From Owenia fusiformis (Eukaryota > Annelida > Polychaeta > Sabellida > Oweniidae), in NCBI GenBank assembly GCA_903813345.2, contig CAIIXF020000008.1:15546822-15610821 (forward strand): DNA of 64,000 nucleotides. Reading direction: 5' to 3'. The notes under the pieces were generated by a model that did no database searches, was not told the origin of the DNA, and saw nothing but the letters and a program-made list of their open reading frames with translations. Shown piece after piece: positions 38,801 to 47,800 of the stretch (the first letter of the stretch is position 1; the number at the start of each line of letters is the position of its first letter). A program made the position numbers and the translations under genes.

Positions 38801-41800
38801 TATGTTCTATTACATTGTAAATTGTACTTGTTCATAGAATATTTCCTCCATATGATAAAGTATTTTCATATAAAAAACCTGCCCCTTAACTGGTAATTAT
38901 AACATTAATAAATGGTATTATTGAAGATCCTATAGAACATGTGTATGTAACTTATTGTCAGACAAACATAATTAAACAAGCTCAAAAGGCAACATTGGAA
39001 AACAACTTGAGAACTATTAAAATGAAAGAAGATCTTGTGATAAATGTTGAAGATAACTGATCTTATGACCACTTAGAATAGACCTTCATAAACTAGTTTA
39101 TTGTCACCAACTTAAAAAGAGTTGTAAAATATACAATATCATAAACAAACTTGTGCACAGAACTAAAAATAGCTCATACAGAACTGACATATTATGAGAA
39201 CATTCTTAGTTACGGAAATTCCTAAGTACATTGTTGTTACCATGGAAATCATGATGTCACTATTTGAGACAACACACTTTGTAAAACTTTTCTGCTCATG
39301 CAAATGCACACCTATAAATACTACTACATATATATGTTAAACAAGGCCAGAATTACCCGAAATGGCTGGGTTTGTGACTTTGCGCCTTACTGAATATAAT
39401 AAAGTGCAATTTAAAATGTCATATCTAGTTATAGAGTACCTGATGTTTGTCATTCATGAGATAACAGAAATTGAAAGAGCTCTGTTTAGTTATTTTATCA
39501 GTTGACAACTACTCTACAAATATTCTGCTCTATCATGTTTTACGTTGATATCTATAAATAAACATACACGTTACAGTGTCGTTACAGTATAGTTACAGTG
39601 TATTACCATAAATGAGTACATGGGTTAAGGACAAATAGAATGCAAGGGATCCAACCATTTTGTTTGACCAGTTTGTACTCTACTTAAGAACAGGACCTTT
39701 CTTTGGTGTGTCATAATGAGTACACATGCATTAACATGCAAAATACCACCACCTGCCATTTGTTACAGACACAAAATGCCAAACACCAAATACCGAACAC
39801 TGTCCACAAAAAAGTCGGAGATAATCTATCATCCCTTGTGGTATTGGCATAACAAAGGGATTTAACGCAGGAGTAAGTGTCGTTGAACCTGATGACTCAA
39901 AATCTGGCAATGGTCCACTTTAATGCCATTAATTAATAAATAGGCGTCTCTAAATGAAATTGAAATTAACAATCACAATTTCTGCATCACCATGATACCA
40001 TTCAGAATATATCTGCTATTTTGTGACTATCTTGCTGATTTGAACGCAACAAACTAATTGATTGTGCAGATGAAATGAAGTGGCAGCATGTTCAATAATT
40101 CATCACAAAAACAAAAAAATAATATTTATTGTCACACTATGTGTAATAGAAAATACAGTATTTTATTATATTCACATTAGGTTAATTGTTTATATATTTG
40201 AATATCAATAATAATTATTTAGCAAATTGTTCCTCTAGTTTATTGTATAGTGACACAATAACAAAGAACTGTATTGTTTTCCAACTTTTGACCTGAGGTA
40301 TCAGTTTAACTATATGATAAAAAAATCAATCTGATATATAGCACTAACTAGAAACAGAGGGTGCTAAAAATGGCACCACGCAAGGTCAATGGGGAAAAAA
40401 AACCAAGAATACTAATTAACAAAAAACTAATGCCTAGAATAATTTCTTGGCTTTATTTATTCCAAATAATTAAAATAATTTACCTCAAGGCTTGGTCCTA
40501 TAGTGAACCAACATCTGCCATTGTTTTTGTTTTTTTTCTAAAATGTTCATTCACTTTTTCATGGTCAACATTATTGTTTGGAAATATCCTAGTTCTTCAT
40601 TTATTTTTTCTATTTGTAATTATTGTAACTAATTGTAATCGATGTGTTATGATCAAGTTCGCGAAAGCCTCTGGAACACTATACTATTTTTAGTTGAATT
40701 AAATCTAAATCAATTGTTTTTTGATTCATACCTCCTTCAAATCTGTACCTTTTTAAGTGAATGTCCTTCATTACCTTGAAACAGAGAAGCTTTGGTGATA
40801 TCACAGAGAGATCCAACCCATGATGCTTTAGTCATATCACATGACATAAATCCACCAATCAAAACACAGGGATTCAATAGACCGGGTCAAGAATGATGAG
40901 TGTTACAACAGAGTTAGTCCATAAAGAAGAGAAAGGAGAACCATACCTTACATGACATAATGCAGGTTTTCAAACATGGCACACTTTGACACTTTGAGTC
41001 TTTTGTGATACTCTCTTTGTCTTTTAAAGATACCATGAACGCATTTGTTGAGATTTATTGCTCTTTCTGTTTGTGCCATTCATTGATCAGTTTTTCCTGG
41101 GACTGGCTCAATGCCAGAGAGATTCTGTTTGTTTCTAAAGCTCCTCAGAAACACAGATATTCCGTTCAGGCGATGGCAAATTATGAATCCTCCACAAGGA
41201 TCATTATATTATGAACCTGAAAGGGCTATTCTGATATTTAACACATCTTTTTGTTGTACCAGAACCATGATGTCAGAAATGAGATTTCATGGTTTATCAT
41301 AATGGGTACTGTGGATAATATGGTAATAGTCAATTGGCCACTAGGGAAAATATGTACCAGGTTTGTTTTATTTTGTGTCAGTCCCTAGATTATCACAACT
41401 GATTAGATGTAATTAGGTTTGTTGAAAGGAAGAATTAGTGTCATGATAATAAGTAACAAACAGATTAGTATTAGTTTTAAAAAATATCAGGGTAATTAAC
41501 AGTGGGTGAGATGACAGGCTTTTTAGAATCAGATATTGGCTTAAGACTTTCACACCTCTGAAAAACAATGGAATATACAGTGTCACCAATATTCCAAATT
41601 CCTTGTTCACATGTGAATTTTCATAATTTGCCCCAAAATAGTGTTCCTTGTTCCCTGTTCACAGGTTTTCCCTACAGAGAGGGTCTGTTAACATGTAAGT
41701 CAATGGAAAAATATTTGGTTCTTTTGAAAAGCATTCCTTGTTCATAGGTTTTCCCTACAGAGAGGTATTCCATCGGACAGGTTTTACTGTACATGCGAAA

Positions 41801-44800
41801 AACTGAACAAGAATAAAGTGAACCTAGCACAGATTGCCCCCTTTCTCGTTGGTTGTTTTTATTTACAATAAATGTAACTAATGTATATAATAATTATAAT
41901 AGTTTATGGGTTTCACGATTCTTGATTCAACCTCAATCCGTAGAGGTCTTTTAGTGTAAAGCACTTGGTCTGTATGCAATAATCAATGCAAGTTTCCGAC
42001 TAAACTATTCAATTATCTGCGTAATCAGCTATCATTGATTTCCAGACCTAGAATCTTCACGGAAGCTTTATGGCTCTACATGATGTATACATGTACATGT
42101 GTATCATCATCTAATATAGCCGTTACATGAAAATATATTTTGGTTAGACCAATGATATAGATGGCTGAGATTATATACTTCACTGTATATTTTCGGATCA
42201 TCATGGCCTTAATCATTACAACCTGGAAATCTAGTGATTTCACTTTCTTTTTGGTGCTGTTGATTGCCTATGTTTTGTACATACTATAATAAGTTGGATT
42301 AAATTAATAATACAGAAGAAGAAAGTATTCAACTGATGCATGATGCCCAAGAGCATGACTCCCATAAAAGTACCTGATGAATATTTTTTAAGAGAACACA
42401 GATGACAAAATAACATGATAATGAAAAATACTTAATATCGCCTCAGGTTTCAGGACAGAGTCATAAGGATGTAAATAAATTTGTCTTGTACCTGAATCCT
42501 GGAACAAACTCAAAAAAAACATCTCCATATTTCATCTACTTAAAGGAACATAATTCCCATTGCCATAAATGATCACCTGTCACTTAAGAAAATTAAAACC
42601 TACATTACCTTTTTGTTAATATCCAATATCCTTGCAAAATTAAATGGCCTGACATATTTTTTGAGTTGTATCTTGTATATAACTCTCCTATTAAAAAGAT
42701 ATCCGTGAGAGACATATTTGTATCGTTTATACACTTCATATAAAGATGTCCCATATAGACCTGCTATCTTCATCTATACAGTCATAGTATTAAGATCTGT
42801 ATTCTTTTAGTTCAATGTACATTTGTATTTTCTGCCACGTGAGTTCAGTACAGATGTCCTTGACCTTTTAATTACTTCCTCAGGCTTTCTAAAGCAAGCA
42901 GAACTTGGTAGAGAGGTTGATAATGAAGACTGAAGGCCACATAATTGCGGTAATATCTATCATATTGTATTGGCAAGTAGAAACTCCAGATATTCCTTTA
43001 CATCAATGTACACATGTAATAGTAGATATTTCATGTAATAGTAGATATTTCACTTAATAGTGTTAATTTCTCCTACATCGTTTAACAGTAAATATCAACC
43101 CAATCAGGCTAGTTATTTCACGATATTATCTCAAGAAATTTGAACAAAGCATGTGGTTGGTTTCTAATAATCAATATGATGAAAGTTGAAGACTGTGAAA
43201 TATATACACTGTATTAGAAATCTATAAAAATGGAGCTAACTTTAGAAGACAAACAACCCCATTGTGTTATCATGTATGTACAACTGACAGCCTGAATGAA
43301 ACAGAATCTAAGATTACCAAAGTCAAGAATGAGATAACTGTTACAAGAATAATGTTACACTATCAATACACAAGAGAGCCAACAGTTTAAACAAAGATAT
43401 ATTTTACATTTTAAATGTTACAGACAGTCAAAAATAGTAACTTTTACAACTTATTGAAATACCAAGTGTAGTCATCATCATAAAACGTGTTATCATTTTT
43501 TTCTGTAATGACATGGAATTGTGTCACAAAGTATGCATCAGAATCATATGCATCATTGACCCCTGTTACACAGGCCAGTTGAAATGCTTCGTTACGAAGC
43601 AATTTGACAAAAAGCTTCGTAACGAAGCAATTTTGGGCCAGTGTAACACCTCCGCCTTCGTTGGAAAAGCTTAGTTGATAACGAAGCAATTGAGTAGAAA
43701 ATTCAACGAAGGTTAGCTCCCAACGAAGCTTTTTTGGCCTGTGTAACAGGTAGCTTCGTTAGAAAATGCTTAGTTGGCGGTTTGCGCATGCGCGTAATAA
43801 AGAGCACATTCATCATTTTGTATTAAATGAGAGGAATCGCGAGGAAAGAACATGTTTTTAAGTACGTATTATTATAATGCTACGTTTTGATTAAAATAAT
43901 TACCTATTTGCGTCACTGATTGACGCTAACTCAAGCCCTAAACGCCACGTGCAAATGTGATTTACCGTCTTTCGTAGCATTTCATTCGATTCCCTGCCTT
44001 TCCTCGCATTGATATGACAAAAAGTATTAAACTAAAAACGCAGGTTTTACCGTATATAGTTTTGAAACGTTTATCTGATCTATAGAGAATAAACCTCATA
44101 TGTAGAATATTTAAATGTCCCTCTTTCGGAAAACTCCGTCTCAAGTGTGGAAGGGTAAATTTGAAATTACATAAGATATGCTTAAACTAAATAGAAAGTT
44201 GTGGCATACATGTTTAATATAATTTTTTCTTGCGCCTCGAATAATTATACCTTGAATGTAATTCTAAAGGTGTTAATCCATGATACTGATACAATTGCTT
44301 CCCGGTGAACCCGGCCGGTGAATCACATCAGGGAATATAGCCGATTTGATTGATTCGAAAATGTCTCTCTTCAGAAATCGTATTCAACTGGCTATCGCTC
44401 CATTGCAATACATGTACTTGTACTAGTCGTTCCATTATTTATTCTTCGACGATTTTTAATTGTAATTGAATTTAAACTTCATGTTGAAATATATTGAATT
44501 AATTACGTTTCAAAACTTCCGTATACAAATACGATAAAACCTGCGGACAAGGAACGGTGGCCAAAATTGTTTCTTGTCGACAGATATTTGCCACAGAGAG
44601 GCTGCATGTTTTAGGCCAGCCCCAAACACTATTGATGTGTCGTAAGACGATGCTTACAACTGGTATTCAAGTTTCTTCCTATTTGCGCCATTTTCGAATT
44701 CAACGGACGGCTGATGGATTAACATACTAATTTATGTCAAACTCACTCAAATATGCATGGAGTATTGGCGAGATGGGTAATATTCATATTAAAATGAATT

Positions 44801-47800
44801 GGTCATGAAATAGTAGTTACACGCGGTCCTAACTTCGACCGTTAATTTAAATTTTTGACCTACCGGATGTTTGAAAATCAAGGATTACGAGTCTCATACT
44901 GCACCGTTTTTCTTCAAACTTGTTCCATTCAAAGCATAACAAAAATCCCTTTCTGATGGTACATTATTCTCTGAAACAGAGTCCCTACTTCCAGTGGCAT
45001 TTTGGTCCCCAGCTGTAAGAAGGCCTTCTAACAGCTGGGGACCAAAACGCTGCTAGAACGAGGGACTCTTTACAATAAAGTAATGCATCGACAGAAAGGC
45101 AATTTTGTTTTGCTTTTAATGGTATAGGTTTGAAGAAAAACGGTGCAGTATGAGACTCGCAATCCTTGATTTTCAAGCATCTGATAGGTCGAAAATTCAA
45201 ATTAACGATCGAAGTTAGGACCGCGTGAGTTAAACCACCAGCCGATCACCGAGATATTTTAGTAATGGCTACACTATTTGAAATATAACTGAGAAGTCCA
45301 TTTAGAAATTGAACGTTTTCATACGATATTACATACTAGTCGTCTGTATAAACCCCAAATCCAATTCCTCCTAGTAATTAACATAGGCCTATTTTTATTC
45401 CACTATATGTTTTCCAAAGGAAATGATAGAAAATGAAAACAATACTTGTAATCGTATTGACAGCTGAAATATATAAAAATCGAAATGATAGGAAAAATGT
45501 ATGGACATGTGTACGGAATGATCACATTAATCTTGTTTTATTTCCCCGAGAATTTTGAACTAGTCTTTTTCTGTGCTGACTTATTAAAATAAAGATTAAA
45601 AATTAGATTTTTTGAGTTTGATCAATGGTTTATATCAAAAGAATAAAAATATTAATCATAATAAGTGGATGGGGCAGATGAGTAATGCGCACGCGCAACG
45701 AAGCATTTTAAGTGCAGTGTAACACCAAATAATTGCTTCGTTTGGGTTGGATAAAGCCAGTGTGGACACAATTTTTTCGCTAACCTTCGTTACAAAAATG
45801 CTTCGTTAGACTCAACCCAGCAGTGTAACAGGTACCATTATCTCATATCTTTAATAGTACCAACTTGTTATTCCTTTAATATGTTGTTGTTATACGTGCA
45901 TACAGAAATCAATTGATACAGTGATCTCCCTAGCATTAAAGCTAGTGGGCGCAGCACCCATCTGAGATTTTAAAAACAGGTTTGCACCCACCTGAAAATC
46001 TATTTGCACCCACTTGAAAATGAGAAAATTCATGAAAATTAGCCATATTTTGACCAAATTTGGTTTAAATTTTGAGATTCAGAATTTTGCATCCACTTGA
46101 GATTAAATCCTGGGGAGATCACTGTGATATGTTGATATAGTAAAACGACCAGGCTCACTTTGTCAGTCTATGTACATCATCAATCAAAGGATCATTACTG
46201 TTACCCCAACTCTATCCACATAACATGACCTTAAAAATAATTTTCAAACTAAATATATTGAGACTGAAGTTCAATTGTAAATGTCATGATTACAGTCTGA
46301 ATATAACACAAATAAATGACATGATAATAATGACCCAATTGATTTCTCACAACCATCAATCATGTTCATGACAAACTCACCTTCAGGGCAATGATGTAAA
46401 CTTTCCAAGTTCACAATATTATAACTGTGAAGATATTAACACAGTTCTTGTTTGAACTTCCAAAAACTTATCCAAATTCAGGAAAAAGAATATGTTAATA
46501 TAATTGGTTAGTAAATATCATTTTTACTCTCTTTTAATAATCCCATCTAATATTTCATCTGGTATATTATTTATTGAATTGATCTGGCCCGAAACAGAGT
46601 ATAATGTTATCTAAAATGAAAGTTTCGGTACATTACGACATGATTCTATTAAGTAAAGCCTCCCTTATTTTATACTGTGTATCCATTTCACGTTGCTTTG
46701 TGAACTAATATCCAACTTTCGAACAGGATGTAACTTTACTCCTTTGAAAACACAACATTTTATTTAACCATGCACACGCACTCATATTTTCCTGGTGTAT
46801 GTTTATTTGAAAGATCACATATGTCACATTATATAAAAAGCACTTGTTGAAATATTTCAACCTCACTGTGTTCAAACATGGCTGATTAGATTAAGTAAAT
46901 CTCTGCTAAACTGGACAACTTATGGTTTAAGATTAAAGGGATAATCCAATTTTAGGGTAGGGGGTCTTGGTGCATGTATTCTGCTATAGTTTAAACTACC
47001 CCTCTATAATATGATCCGTACTTTGATTCAATATTGAAGATTATTAAACAGGATAGTATTCATTTGAGATTATGCTGTTTTCTATACTACTGATAGCTGA
47101 AGTGTGAGATCAATGTCACTTGGACTCTTGTGCTTACTCTAGTGACCACCAATCATCTATTTAATGTCATATGGAGTGTAAAACTACGTTTACGGGCATT
47201 AGTGTTTTTCAATTCAGTTAAGCTTGTCTTCAGTCTCAGATATAAAAAGGCAGTTTATGTATCATAGGTACAGGTACAAGATGAAATTGTTGACTTAAAT
47301 GCACCGTTGTCATGGTAACTGATGGAGATAACCTTCAATCTTGAACAAATTGAAGATCTTGCAAGACTTCATTAATTCTAACACTTCCAACAGACATTCT
47401 CTGAATTTGATCTTTTGATGAAACCTCAAATGCAGAGATCAGGGTTTGATTTTCACTAATTTATTTCACCTTTCCAGACAAATCTAGACATCACATTGGT
47501 TTAATATTTGATTCATCTCACATAAATATACTTTTAGCTTTGTTTATTAATTGTATTTACATATAGAAATAAAGATAATTTGGTCAAGCTGAATTTTTCC
47601 AGATCATGTTAAGATAGACGAGGTATTATTACTAATTTGAGGTATATCACCATACAAGAGTTTGTTAAGATTACTGTTTTCTGAATATGACATTATGATT
47701 TCCATGGATACAATAGTAGGTACAGTATAGGAATTTTCATAGCTAAGAATATTATGGTAATGTTGCTGTACTAATTTGACCCATAATACATGTAACCTTT

